Assembly: GCF_014334115.1 (NCBI RefSeq)
Contig: NZ_CP060494.1
Coordinates: forward strand, 1,828,501 to 1,892,500
Reading direction: 5' to 3'
DNA: 64,000 nucleotides
From: Sphingosinithalassobacter sp. CS137
GTDB lineage: Bacteria; Pseudomonadota; Alphaproteobacteria; Sphingomonadales; Sphingomonadaceae
Made by a program: the position numbers and the translations under genes. The notes beneath the pieces were generated by a model, which saw only the letters and a program-made list of their open reading frames with translations, was not told the origin of the DNA and searched no databases. This document shows, one piece after another, positions 1 through 8,705 of the stretch. The first letter of the stretch is position 1, and each line of letters starts with the position of its first letter.

Positions 1-132
1 TTGATCGATTCCAATGCGCAGATCTTCGGCGCGGTGCTCACCAAATTCGATCCGCAACGTGCTCATTACGGCTATGGCTATGATTATGGCTATGGCTATG
101 GCTATGGCCAGAGCGACGGCTCCAAGACATAG
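1..132 (+). CDS. C-terminal tail of a BY-kinase (Wzc-type polysaccharide co-polymerase), partial
   Basis: Frame 1 is open from the window edge to a TAG at 130-132 and ends in GAVLTKFDPQRAHYGYGYDY followed by further Tyr-Gly pairs and GQSDGSKT. Seven tyrosines alternate with Gly or Asp. In Wzc/ExoP-type tyrosine autokinases the last domain ends in just such a tyrosine cluster, which is autophosphorylated and dephosphorylated to control polymer length and export. The segment before it (GAVLTKFD) fits the end of the kinase's P-loop domain (family knowledge). The kinase core lies outside the window, so the call rests on the tail and on its place at the head of an exopolysaccharide locus. Confidence 0.8.
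   Translation: MIDSNAQIFGAVLTKFDPQRAHYGYGYDYGYGYGYGQSDGSKT
67..108 (+). repeat. In-frame TATGGC hexanucleotide tandem repeat encoding Tyr-Gly units
   Basis: Seven tyrosine codons sit exactly six bases apart (67, 73, 79, 85, 91, 97, 103); all but the first are TAT and most are followed by GGC. The second-to-third unit is interrupted by GAT. Because the unit is six bases long, slippage would add or remove Tyr-Gly pairs without changing frame. Confidence 0.85.
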
Positions 133-160
133 TGGAATGCGGGTGATGCGTGACCGGGGC

Positions 161-1411
161 ATGAACCGCAAAATGCTGGCGCGCGGCGCAATCGTGCTGG
201 TCCTTGGTGGTGCGCTCCTGTGGCTGGTAAGCGTCGTAACCGTCGCACAGGTCCGTGCGCGTACCGATCCGGCCGGCGCGCTGGCGGTCTGGGGCTGGAA
301 CAGCGAAGCCCTGGGCGGTGGGGCCATCGCAAGCATTCAGGCCGATCCGGAGGGGGTCGATACGACGCGCGTTCGCGCGCTGGCGGTGCGGGCATTGCAG
401 CGTGACCCCACGAGTGTAACAGCTGCAGCGACGCTCGGGATATTGGCGGCGATGGCCGATGATGACGCGCGGGCAGTGGGTGCCTTCACCTACGCCCAGT
501 CGCTGTCGCGGCGCGATCCGACGACCAATCTCTGGATGATCGAACATGCCGTACAGGCCGGCGATGTGCGATCTGCGTTAGCCAACTATGATCGCGCGAT
601 GCTCACCTCTCGGAGCCTGCGTCCGTTGCTGACGACTACCCTGGCACAGGCCACGTCCGACCCGGCTGTATTCGCCGAACTGGCACCCATGGTACGCCGG
701 CGTCCGTTATGGTGGGCCGACTATGTTTCAGCCTTCATCACTTCCAGTCCGACCCCTGCGAGGACCTTTCCGCGCATGTTTGCGCTGCTCGCGCTAAATC
801 CCCAGGTCCCGCGAGAGCGCGAATGGCTGAAAGCGGCCATGCATCGGCTCATCGACGAGAAGGCTTATGCGACCGCCGCAGCCTTTTATCGCGCCACCGT
901 TCCGGGTTCCGTGGGGCTTTTGCGCAATGGTTCCTTTGAGGCGGCGAATGATTTTCCGCCATTCGACTGGCAGTTTACCGACACTCCGGAACTCCTTGCC
1001 CGGCAGGAGGCGGCATCGGGCGCTGGTGGTGGCGCGGCGTTGTTGGTCGAGGTGCAGCGCGACCGTGGCGGCCTTGCCGCGCAACAGCTTCTCACGCTTG
1101 CGCCGGGGCAATATCGGTTGACCGGCCATGTGGGCGCGCCGGACGCGATTGCGGTGGCTAATGCGCGTCTGGCGCTGCGCTGTTACCGCAGCCCGGGCGA
1201 ACTAGCCTCCATCACGTTGCCCACCCCCCGGGATGCCGGCGCGAATTTCGGCTTGTCTTTTCGGGTCGGCCCGAATGACTGTGCTGTGCAGACGCTCGAC
1301 CTTCTCGTGTCGGAAAGCGGCAGCCCGCGGGACGCGGCGCTGTGGCTCGACGATCTTCACCTTGAGCCTCTCTCGAACTCCGTCGGCGCATCGGCCCGGC
1401 CGCCATCCTGA
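161..1411 (+). CDS. Membrane-anchored TPR protein of the exopolysaccharide locus
   Basis: A 416-residue protein from this start. It has a basic N-terminus (MNRKMLARG) and one membrane segment (about residues 8-28), then a helical region with TPR-like spacing (RALAVRALQRDPTSVTAAAT and following). The C-terminal third starts with LLRNGSFE, a phrase typical of jelly-roll carbohydrate-binding-like domains. Similar TPR proteins sit beside BY-kinases in sphingomonad exopolysaccharide loci and are thought to act in periplasmic assembly (inference). In-frame ATGs at 137 and 146 are also possible; 161 was chosen because it gives a compact positively charged signal-anchor, but no strong ribosome site decides it. 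The kinase gene ends just upstream, so co-transcription is likely. Confidence 0.7.
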   Translation: MNRKMLARGAIVLVLGGALLWLVSVVTVAQVRARTDPAGALAVWGWNSEALGGGAIASIQADPEGVDTTRVRALAVRALQRDPTSVTAAATLGILAAMADDDARAVGAFTYAQSLSRRDPTTNLWMIEHAVQAGDVRSALANYDRAMLTSRSLRPLLTTTLAQATSDPAVFAELAPMVRRRPLWWADYVSAFITSSPTPARTFPRMFALLALNPQVPREREWLKAAMHRLIDEKAYATAAAFYRATVPGSVGLLRNGSFEAANDFPPFDWQFTDTPELLARQEAASGAGGGAALLVEVQRDRGGLAAQQLLTLAPGQYRLTGHVGAPDAIAVANARLALRCYRSPGELASITLPTPRDAGANFGLSFRVGPNDCAVQTLDLLVSESGSPRDAALWLDDLHLEPLSNSVGASARPPS

Positions 1412-1498
1412 GACAGGCACCGACACGACCGGGCCGCTACGGCCAATCCGCATCTGACCGGCCGTGACGGCGCAGCTCGCAATGGAACTGATACAAGC

Positions 1499-2836
1499 AT
1501 GACCAATGACAGTGCACCCAAAGTTGTAATTGTCGGGCTGGGATATGTCGGACTGACGCTTGCCGTTGCGCTGGCACGGCGCAATGTGCGTGTTTACGGC
1601 ATTGAGCGGCGGCAAAGCGTCGTCGACATGACAAATGAGGGACGACCTCATTTTGCCGAGGTCGGGCTGGACACGGCACTGTCCGACGTAGTCTCGCGAG
1701 GCCTGCTCACCTGCAGTACGACTACCGAGGATATTCCTGCGGCCGAATACTATATCATCACTGTCGGAACGCCGCTCAAACAGGGCACGCATGAGCCGCG
1801 CCTCGACATGATCGAGGAAGCCACGCGCCAGGTCGCGGGGCATCTTACCGATGGCGCCTCGGTGATCCTGCGTTCTACCGTCCGTATCGGCACCACCACT
1901 GGCGTGGTGCGTCCCGTCCTCGATGAATCGGGCAAGGAGTATTACCTGTCGATGTGCCCCGAACGGACGCTGGAGGGGGACGCGCTGCGCGAACTCGCAG
2001 TGCTGCCGCAGATCGTTGGCGGCGTCACGGAAAAGGCGTCCGACCTGGCGGCGTCGCTGTTCAGCCGTCTGACGCACACGATCGTTCGCGTCGCCGATCC
2101 GGAGACGGCGGAGATGATCAAGCTGGTCGACAACACGTCGCGTGACGTGCGTTTCGCCTTCGCCAACGAAGTCGCGCGCGCCTGCGACGCAATCGGTATA
2201 AATGCCAATGACGTGATCCGCTTTGGCAAGCTTGGCTATAGCCGCACCGATGTCGCGCTTCCCGGGCTGGTCGGGGGACCCTGTTTGGAAAAGGACCCGC
2301 ACATCCTGCTCGCCTCGGTGGCGCCGCATGGCATGACGCTGGAGATCACCGCTGCGTCACGCGCGGTCAATGAGCGACAGCCGGCCGAAACGGTCCAGGC
2401 GCTGCTCGACAAGCTCAAGTCGCGTGCTCCGGGGCCGTTCCGCATCGCGCTGGGCGGCGTCGCCTTCAAAGGCCGGCCGGAAACCGATGATCTGCGTGGA
2501 TCCATGTCGCTTCATGTGATCGATCAGCTTCAGGCGAGCGGGGATTGTTCGCAACTTCGCGTTTTCGATCCGATGGTCCGGCGCACAGATCTCGAAGCCG
2601 TTCGAAAAGAACTGATCGTATGTGACGATTTCATAGAAGCATGCCGAGGCGCCGACCTGGTAATAATTGCCAATAATCATCCAATATTTTCGTCTATTTC
2701 TGTCGACGAACTTTTCTCCGTAATGAAACAAGGCGCTATTATATATGATTACTGGAATAATTTTAGCCAGCAGCCACCGGAAATTTTGAGAAATCGATAT
2801 TTCACTATTGGAAATCTGGTCGGGAACCATCGATGA
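1499..2836 (+). CDS. Nucleotide-sugar dehydrogenase (UDP-glucose / UDP-ManNAc dehydrogenase family)
   Basis: A 445-residue NAD-dependent dehydrogenase that would oxidise C6 of a UDP- or GDP-sugar to the uronic acid in two steps. A Rossmann motif GLGYVG is at residues 13-18. The central helix reads KLVDNTSRDVRFAFANE, close to the family's Lys/Asn signature. The catalytic cysteine is Cys262 in GGPCLEKDPH, and the C-terminal domain contains GVAFKGRPETDDLRGS. The sequence suits the WecC/UDP-ManNAcA type as well as UGD, so the substrate is not assigned. It overlaps the following epimerase gene by 4 bases. The last 190 bases or so are unusually AT-rich, with a codon usage unlike the rest of the gene. 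Confidence 0.85.
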   Translation: MTNDSAPKVVIVGLGYVGLTLAVALARRNVRVYGIERRQSVVDMTNEGRPHFAEVGLDTALSDVVSRGLLTCSTTTEDIPAAEYYIITVGTPLKQGTHEPRLDMIEEATRQVAGHLTDGASVILRSTVRIGTTTGVVRPVLDESGKEYYLSMCPERTLEGDALRELAVLPQIVGGVTEKASDLAASLFSRLTHTIVRVADPETAEMIKLVDNTSRDVRFAFANEVARACDAIGINANDVIRFGKLGYSRTDVALPGLVGGPCLEKDPHILLASVAPHGMTLEITAASRAVNERQPAETVQALLDKLKSRAPGPFRIALGGVAFKGRPETDDLRGSMSLHVIDQLQASGDCSQLRVFDPMVRRTDLEAVRKELIVCDDFIEACRGADLVIIANNHPIFSSISVDELFSVMKQGAIIYDYWNNFSQQPPEILRNRYFTIGNLVGNHR

Positions 2837-3810
2837 GCAAAGTTGCAGTTACCGGCGCCGGCGGTTTTATCGGCGCGTATCTCACGCGCCAACTGCTTGC
2901 CGAAGGGCATGAAGTGACCGCGATCGACAATTACCTGCGCGGACGTGCGAGCCGGCTCGACGATGTCGAAGGACCGCTGCGCCGCGTTGATTGCGATGTG
3001 CGCGACCGCGATGCTCTGGTCGAGGCGTTTCGCGGACATGATGCGGTATTTCATCTTGCCGCGATCAATGGCACCGAAAATTTCTACACTCGGCCGGCCC
3101 TCGTGCTGGATGTGGGGGTGCGTGGCGCGATCGCTGTGTGCGAGGCGTGCATCGACGCCGGTGTGCAGGATCTGGTGGTCGCGTCGTCGGCGGAGGTCTA
3201 TCAGACCCCGGCGATCGTGCCGACGCCGGAGACGATCGACATGATCATCCCGAACTCGCTCAATCCGCGTTATTCCTATGGAGGGTCGAAGCTCATCTCG
3301 GAACTCATCGCCTTCAATTATTGTCGCGACAAGCTGGCAAAGGTGCAGGTGTTCCGGCCGCACAATATCTATGGCCCCGATATGGGGTGGAAGCATGTGA
3401 TCCCCCAGCTGATCGACAAGGTGCGGGACGCCTGCGATCGCGGCGATCGCGGCATCACGCTTCAGGGATCGGGTACTGAGACACGGGCATTTTGTTATGT
3501 TGACGACGCGGTCAGCGGGATCCTGCGGATGTGGCAGGCGGGTGATACGATGAATGTCTATCACATCGGCTCGATGGAGGAAGTCGCGATCCGCGATCTG
3601 GCGCAGCGCGTCGCCGGCGCGCTGGGCGCAGACATCACGCTCCTCGATGGCCCCGCCGCTGAAGGGGGAACGCCGCGGCGCTGCCCCGACATCGCCAAGA
3701 TGCGCGCGCTGGGATATTTGCCGCAGGTCGATCTTGACGAGGGTGTGCGCCGTACGGCGGAATGGTATTGCGCTAATCTCCGTCCGGAAGACGTCAATGA
3801 ACTGCTGTGA
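2833..3810 (+). CDS. NAD-dependent nucleotide-sugar epimerase/dehydratase (extended SDR)
   Basis: A 325-residue extended short-chain dehydrogenase. The NAD-binding motif GAGGFIG is at residues 8-14, the Ser of SSAEVY and the Tyr149-Gly-Gly-Ser-Lys153 pair form the catalytic triad, and FRPHNIYGPDMGW marks the sugar-nucleotide domain. These enzymes epimerise or dehydrate UDP-, dTDP- or GDP-sugars in the cytoplasm. It lies directly after a nucleotide-sugar dehydrogenase (4-base overlap), so a UDP-hexuronate 4-epimerase role is one reasonable guess, but the exact substrate cannot be read from sequence. The ATG at 2833 fits translational coupling. Confidence 0.85.
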   Translation: MSKVAVTGAGGFIGAYLTRQLLAEGHEVTAIDNYLRGRASRLDDVEGPLRRVDCDVRDRDALVEAFRGHDAVFHLAAINGTENFYTRPALVLDVGVRGAIAVCEACIDAGVQDLVVASSAEVYQTPAIVPTPETIDMIIPNSLNPRYSYGGSKLISELIAFNYCRDKLAKVQVFRPHNIYGPDMGWKHVIPQLIDKVRDACDRGDRGITLQGSGTETRAFCYVDDAVSGILRMWQAGDTMNVYHIGSMEEVAIRDLAQRVAGALGADITLLDGPAAEGGTPRRCPDIAKMRALGYLPQVDLDEGVRRTAEWYCANLRPEDVNELL

Positions 3811-3821
3811 CGGGGGCTGCG

Positions 3822-4766
3822 ATGTATAGCCTGAGCGGAAAACGGGTTTTCGTCGCGGGTCACCGCGGGCTTGTCGGTAGCGCCATCGTGCGCCGTCTGG
3901 CCGAGGAAGACTGCGAGGTTCTGACCGCGACGCGGCAGGATGCGGACTTGCGTGACCAGGCCGCTGTACGCACATGGATGGCGGATCGCCGGCCCGACGC
4001 GGTTTTTCTGGCCGCCGCCAAGGTGGGCGGCATTCTGGCCAACGCCACTTATCCGGCGGATTTTCTGTACGATAATCTGATGATCGAGGCCAATGTCATC
4101 GAGGCGGCGGCGCGGGTCGGAGTCGAGAAGCTGCTGTTTCTTGGTTCGAGCTGTATCTATCCCAAATTCGCGGAACAGCCGATCAGCGAGGACAGCCTGC
4201 TCACCGGACCGCTCGAGCCCACCAATCAATGGTATGCCGTTGCCAAGATCGCCGGGATCAAGCTTAGCGAGGCGTATCGCGTCCAGCACGGGCATGATTT
4301 CATTTCGGCGATGCCGACCAACCTTTATGGCCCGAACGACAATTTCGACCTTCAGTCGAGCCATGTGCTACCGGCGCTGATCCGCAAGGCGCATGAGGCG
4401 AAGCGAAGCCGGGCCGATGCCATTTCCATCTGGGGCTCGGGCAGTCCCCGCCGCGAATTCCTGTATGTCGACGACCTCGCCGACGCCTGTGTGTTTCTGA
4501 TGAATCACTATTCCTGCGCGGAGCATGTGAACGCGGGATCGGGGGAGGATATTCCGATCTACGATCTCACGCGCCTTGTTTGCGACATTGTCGGGTTTGA
4601 AGGCGAAGTGGAGCGCGATCTGAGCAAGCCTGATGGAACGCCGCGCAAGCTGATGTCCGCCGACCGGCTGAAAGCGATGGGCTGGCGCCCGCAGGTGTCG
4701 CTAGAGGACGGCATTCGGCGCACCTATCAATGGTACCTCGAACACCATGCCGATCTGGCCGCATGA
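3822..4766 (+). CDS. fcl: GDP-L-fucose synthase
   Basis: A 314-residue extended SDR that converts GDP-4-keto-6-deoxy-mannose to GDP-L-fucose (3,5-epimerisation, then NADPH reduction). Diagnostic features are GHRGLVG at residues 13-19, LGSSCIYPKFA with the catalytic Ser/Cys pair, Tyr138-x3-Lys142 (YAVAK) and MPTNLYGPNDNFD. All are characteristic of Fcl/WcaG and set it apart from general epimerases. The ATG at 3822 is preferred, with a GGGGG stretch just upstream; a GTG at 3807 overlapping the previous stop is the alternative. The partner dehydratase Gmd is not in the window. Confidence 0.9.
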   Translation: MYSLSGKRVFVAGHRGLVGSAIVRRLAEEDCEVLTATRQDADLRDQAAVRTWMADRRPDAVFLAAAKVGGILANATYPADFLYDNLMIEANVIEAAARVGVEKLLFLGSSCIYPKFAEQPISEDSLLTGPLEPTNQWYAVAKIAGIKLSEAYRVQHGHDFISAMPTNLYGPNDNFDLQSSHVLPALIRKAHEAKRSRADAISIWGSGSPRREFLYVDDLADACVFLMNHYSCAEHVNAGSGEDIPIYDLTRLVCDIVGFEGEVERDLSKPDGTPRKLMSADRLKAMGWRPQVSLEDGIRRTYQWYLEHHADLAA

Positions 4767-4773
4767 GGCGCCG

Positions 4774-5616
4774 ATGACACACCCCAATCCCGTTTCGAGC
4801 GACTATGCGTTGAAGCTCAACCACGGTGATCGCCATCTCGCCCCCCCGCCGGGAACGTTCGGCCTGCGCAAGCTGCCCGCCACGCGGATCCTGACCGTCC
4901 CGGTCAGCCTTATCGACATGACGGTCGCCGTCGACACGGTAGTGGGATGGGCGGAGCAGGGCACTTCGGCGATGGTGTGCGTCCGTGACGTCCATGGTAT
5001 CATGTGTGCGGAGGAAGATCCCGCGCTTCAGGCCGTGCATGAACGTGCCAGCATGATTACTCCGGACGGCATGCCGCTTGCGTTGGTGAGCCGAATGCGC
5101 GGGCATCAAACCGCGCGCGTCCCTGGCCCCAGTCTGGTCGAACATGTCTGTCGCGCGACGCAAGACAAGCCGATCCGGCACTTCCTGTTCGGCGGGAAGG
5201 AAGGCATTGCGGACCGAATGGCGGAGAATCTTCGCAAGCGATTCCCGGGAGTTCAGATCGTCGGAACATTTTCCCCGCCGTTCGGCACGCTTTCCGACGA
5301 AGCGCGCGGGAGCCATCTGCAGCAAATCCTTGCCACCGAGCCGGATATCGTCTGGATCGGCATGTCGACTCCGCGGCAGGATTTCTGGATGGACGCGAAC
5401 CGTGAGGCGCTTGCTGGCAAGGTGCTTATTGGCGTTGGCGCGGCGTTCGATTTCCATGCCGGCGAGGTCCAGCGCGCGCCTCGCTGGATGCAGGATAGCG
5501 GCCTGGAATGGCTGCATAGGCTCGGCAGCGAGCCGCGCCGCCTGTGGCGCCGCTATCTGGTGATGGCGCCCAAATTCCTATTTCGTGTAACAGCGGCGAG
5601 CCTGCAGAAATCGTAG
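4774..5616 (+). CDS. WecG/TagA/CpsF-family glycosyltransferase (GT26)
   Basis: A 280-residue cytoplasmic glycosyltransferase of the GT26 family, which usually adds the second sugar (for example ManNAc or ManNAcA) onto a polyprenyl-diphosphate-linked primer. Recognisable stretches are ITPDGMPLALVSRM, FLFGGKEGIADRM, IVGTFSPPFG, WIGMSTPRQDFWM and GVGAAFDFHAGEVQRAPRWM; the last, with GLEWLHRL after it, is the family's hallmark C-terminal region. The ATG at 4774, 7 bases after the fcl stop, was chosen; an upstream in-frame ATG at 4747 would overlap fcl. Confidence 0.87.
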   Translation: MTHPNPVSSDYALKLNHGDRHLAPPPGTFGLRKLPATRILTVPVSLIDMTVAVDTVVGWAEQGTSAMVCVRDVHGIMCAEEDPALQAVHERASMITPDGMPLALVSRMRGHQTARVPGPSLVEHVCRATQDKPIRHFLFGGKEGIADRMAENLRKRFPGVQIVGTFSPPFGTLSDEARGSHLQQILATEPDIVWIGMSTPRQDFWMDANREALAGKVLIGVGAAFDFHAGEVQRAPRWMQDSGLEWLHRLGSEPRRLWRRYLVMAPKFLFRVTAASLQKS

Positions 5617-5618
5617 TG

Positions 5619-6797
5619 ATGCCCGACCAATTACGGATCCTGGTCGTCCACAATCGCTATCAGCAATATGGCGGAGAGGATTCAGTCGTTGAAGCGGAGA
5701 TCGGACTGCTCCGCGCCGCCGGCCATGATGTCACGTTTCTGGCGGCGGACAATGAGCACATCACCGGTGTCGTCGCGAAGGCGAAGACCGCTGCGTTGAC
5801 CATCTATAATCCTTATGCCCGTGACCGGTTGAAGCGGGTGCTGGCGGAGGCGCGCCCCGATGTCGTGCATGTCCACAACATGTTCCCGACACTCAGCGCG
5901 TCGATCTTCGACGCGTGCCGGGAAGCCGGCGTCCCCGCAGTCTGGACGCTGCACAATTTCCGCGTGGCCTGCGCCAACGCTTTCCTGTTCCGCGATGGCA
6001 AGCCTTGCGAGGATTGTCTGGAGAAATCGGCGCTGCATGCCGTCTTGCATCGTTGCTATCGCAATTCGTTGTTCGGATCGATGACGCTCGCCGCCTCAAT
6101 CGGCTATCATCAGGCTGCTGGCACATGGCGAAACAAGGTGACCCGCTTCGTCGCGCTGACCGACTTTTCCCGGCAGAAGCTGCTGGCGGCGGGGCTTCCG
6201 GTCGAGCGCGTGACTGTGAAACCCAATTTTGTACCCGACCCCCTGGCCGGCGGCCAGGTAGGGCTGCAACCCGCCGAGGCCGCGCTGTTCATAGGGCGCC
6301 TCAGTGTCGAAAAGGGTGTGAAGACGTTGGTGGAGGCGTGGCGCGAGGTGGACGCACCTCTGCGGATCGTGGGCGACGGGCCCGAGGGCGCGATGCTGCG
6401 CGAAATGGCGCCTCCCCATGTCCAATTCCTTGGACGCCGCTCGCGCGAGGAAGTGTTTGCGGAGATCGCGCAAGCCGCATTCGTCGTGGTGCCATCGCTC
6501 TGGTATGAGAATTTTCCGATGACGGTTGTCGAGGTGATGGCGATGGGTAAGCCTATCCTCGCATCGGACATTGGCGCGCTGCGGGAAATCGTCACGTCCG
6601 AGATTGAAGGTGCACATTTCGCGCCCGGCGATCCCGCTGCGCTCGCCGCCGCAGCGCGCGCGATGCTGGCAAATCCCGACCGGCTGCAGACGATGGGCGC
6701 GAATGCGCGTCGGCGATACCTTCGGGATCTTTCGCCAGAGCGTAATCTGGAGATGCTCGTCGCTATCTACAGGGACGCCATGCGGGAGGCGACGTAG
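5619..6797 (+). CDS. Glycosyltransferase family 4
   Basis: A 392-residue GT-B fold transferase. The N-terminal domain begins ILVVHNRYQQYGGEDSVVEA (family glycine-rich loop) and has DVVHVHNMFP and WTLHNFRVAC. The C-terminal GT1/GT4 domain contains FIGRLSVEKGVKTLVEAWR, a canonical nucleotide-sugar-binding loop, and the E-x7-E region in SLWYENFPMTVVEVMAMGKP. A short cysteine stretch (GKPCEDCLEK then HRCYR) is seen in several exopolysaccharide GT4 enzymes. It would add an internal sugar to the lipid-linked repeat unit at the cytoplasmic face. The start is 2 bases after the GT26 stop, so it is the last gene of the first plus-strand operon. Confidence 0.88.
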   Translation: MPDQLRILVVHNRYQQYGGEDSVVEAEIGLLRAAGHDVTFLAADNEHITGVVAKAKTAALTIYNPYARDRLKRVLAEARPDVVHVHNMFPTLSASIFDACREAGVPAVWTLHNFRVACANAFLFRDGKPCEDCLEKSALHAVLHRCYRNSLFGSMTLAASIGYHQAAGTWRNKVTRFVALTDFSRQKLLAAGLPVERVTVKPNFVPDPLAGGQVGLQPAEAALFIGRLSVEKGVKTLVEAWREVDAPLRIVGDGPEGAMLREMAPPHVQFLGRRSREEVFAEIAQAAFVVVPSLWYENFPMTVVEVMAMGKPILASDIGALREIVTSEIEGAHFAPGDPAALAAAARAMLANPDRLQTMGANARRRYLRDLSPERNLEMLVAIYRDAMREAT

Positions 6798-6860
6798 CGC
6801 TGCCTGCCGCATGGAACCGCGCGATCGGTCTGCGCAGCAACGGATCGACCAATGCACGGG

Positions 6861-6876
6861 CGGTTTTCGCAAACCG
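6861..6876. terminator. Small perfect hairpin between convergent genes (weak terminator candidate)
   Basis: The sequence CGGTTT-TCGC-AAACCG forms a 6-bp perfect stem with a 4-base loop in the 108-bp gap between the convergent GT4 and GT39-like genes. There is no clear T-tract after it, so terminator function is only suggested by location. Confidence 0.25.
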
Positions 6877-6905
6877 GATATGGCCCGGTTGATGAAACCC
6901 GCTCG

Positions 6906-8705
6906 CTAGCGCGCTGCACGACCTGTCGGCTCGCGTAGTTCAGCTTCCGCCACAGCGTCCCCTGCCCGCCCGTTCGAGGCACCGGGCGGTACCGTTTCCA
7001 ACGCAGCACGTGTTGGGGGAAGGAGGAACGATTTCACCAAATATCCGGCATCGCTCCCGATTTCCGGTCGGCTGCCGCGCAGGCGGATATCGATGAACGG
7101 CGCAGCCCGCTCCTGCGTGGGTGCGCCGGCGACCATCCTGCCCGCCATGCCGGAGAGCTGGCTCATCGGCCTGGTGGTCACCAGCAGCACCGGCAAATCG
7201 CTCCCACCCCATTCGCGCAGACAGGGAAACAGCTGTTCCGCCGCCAGGCGTCCCGCTGCCTTTTCGCCCAGAAATGGTAGCGTGGCTCGGAAGTGATGGA
7301 CGATGTCGCCATCATGCCCAAAGGCTTCGGCATAGCGCTCGCACGCCTGTGACCCCTGCCGCGACAGCGGGCTGTACCCCGCGAGCGCAAGCGACCAGAG
7401 CGCCAGGCGGTCGCCGTTCCAGTCGTGCGAGAAGATCACGCCATTCGGATGCGCCGCCACATAAGCGGCAATCGAATGCAGGGCGTTGCGGTTGCTGGTT
7501 TCCAACTGCCCCAGATATTGCCACCACCACAGGGCCGTAGGTACTTGTCCGACGAACGGGCGCGGCCCTTCCTCGGTCCGGCCGAGCGGATAGGCAAACG
7601 TCGCCACGAGAAAGATCCCGACCAGCGATGCGACCGCCTTCTGCCAGCGATGACCGGCCAGCGAAACGGCGGAGCGCAGATGCTGCAATCCCCATACGGC
7701 GAGCAGCATCGCGGGCGGGGTGATCGCAAGAAGTTGCCGCGAATTATAAAGATTGCCGAAGGAAAAGGCGACGAACAGCAGGATCGGTCCCAAAAGCATG
7801 AGCAGGATTGCATGCTGTCGCGCGATTGCCAGGCGGATAGTGCCGACCATCGCCAGCAGGACAAAGGCAGGCTGAGCGAAGATCATCAGCACGGTGATCT
7901 TGTTGAGCGGCGCCAGCGGCCGTGCCCACATTGCAATCGCCTTGCCGGAAATCGCCAGCGCCTCAAAGATGGACGTGCCGTTCGCCAACAGGAAAATATT
8001 CGGAATAGCTGCGGCCAGCACGCCTGCCGCCGCCAGTTTCGTTCCCCGGCTACGCCAGTCGCCTGGCTGCAGGAGCAGCCACAGCGCGAAAAAGGGAGCC
8101 GCCAGCAGCGATTCCAGGCGCAATATGATCGCCACGCCCAGCAGCATGCCGGCAACCAGGATCTGCCACCAACGAGTGCCGTAAGCCAAGGTGGCGGCTG
8201 CGGCGCAAACAACCGCAGCGGAGGTGAGGCTGTCCGTCGCCAGATAGGCGGAGAAGAAGACGCTCTGCAGCAATGCGGTCAGCAGGATCGTCCAGCTCCA
8301 TTCCAATCCCGTCACGCGGCGCGTGAACAGCAGCAAGGAAGCAACCATCAGGATCAGGCTGCCGACGGCGATCCCGCGGGTGGGAAGCAGTGGATCGATC
8401 GCATTCAAGGGAACGAAGAGGCTCAACAGCCAATTACTGCCGAGCCGGCTCAACAGGAAGAATTCCTGGTTGAGTGGATAGATCTGGTCCGTCAGCGCCG
8501 GGGTGCCCGCATGCAGATGCATTGCCACGGCCAGCGCGTTATACTGAAAGCCTTCGGTAAGGCCGCTGCGCAGGGCGGGAAGCGACTGAACGATCAGCAG
8601 GAAAAGGCCGAACGCCCATGCGATCCAGGTTGCGCGGCGATCGGCTGTGGTTTCCGGCACGCGCATGGAGCGGAATGCCGAAGCGACGTCGACCTGCCAC
8701 TGCAC
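6906..8705 (-). CDS. Polytopic membrane glycosyltransferase (GT39/ArnT-like)
   Basis: A 599-residue protein with about 10-12 hydrophobic segments in its first 400 residues and a soluble periplasmic-type C-terminal region. The pattern matches GT-C enzymes, which use polyprenyl-phosphate sugars outside the membrane. An early loop has acidic and aromatic residues (YPLNQEFFLL) but I do not see a clear catalytic Asp pair, so the assignment is by topology and context. The GTG start has GGGGGA upstream; ATG at 8666 is an alternative. It is divergent from the GtrA-GT2 operon, the natural source of its lipid-linked donor. Confidence 0.6.
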   Translation of the reverse strand: MQWQVDVASAFRSMRVPETTADRRATWIAWAFGLFLLIVQSLPALRSGLTEGFQYNALAVAMHLHAGTPALTDQIYPLNQEFFLLSRLGSNWLLSLFVPLNAIDPLLPTRGIAVGSLILMVASLLLFTRRVTGLEWSWTILLTALLQSVFFSAYLATDSLTSAAVVCAAAATLAYGTRWWQILVAGMLLGVAIILRLESLLAAPFFALWLLLQPGDWRSRGTKLAAAGVLAAAIPNIFLLANGTSIFEALAISGKAIAMWARPLAPLNKITVLMIFAQPAFVLLAMVGTIRLAIARQHAILLMLLGPILLFVAFSFGNLYNSRQLLAITPPAMLLAVWGLQHLRSAVSLAGHRWQKAVASLVGIFLVATFAYPLGRTEEGPRPFVGQVPTALWWWQYLGQLETSNRNALHSIAAYVAAHPNGVIFSHDWNGDRLALWSLALAGYSPLSRQGSQACERYAEAFGHDGDIVHHFRATLPFLGEKAAGRLAAEQLFPCLREWGGSDLPVLLVTTRPMSQLSGMAGRMVAGAPTQERAAPFIDIRLRGSRPEIGSDAGYLVKSFLLPPTRAALETVPPGASNGRAGDAVAEAELREPTGRAAR

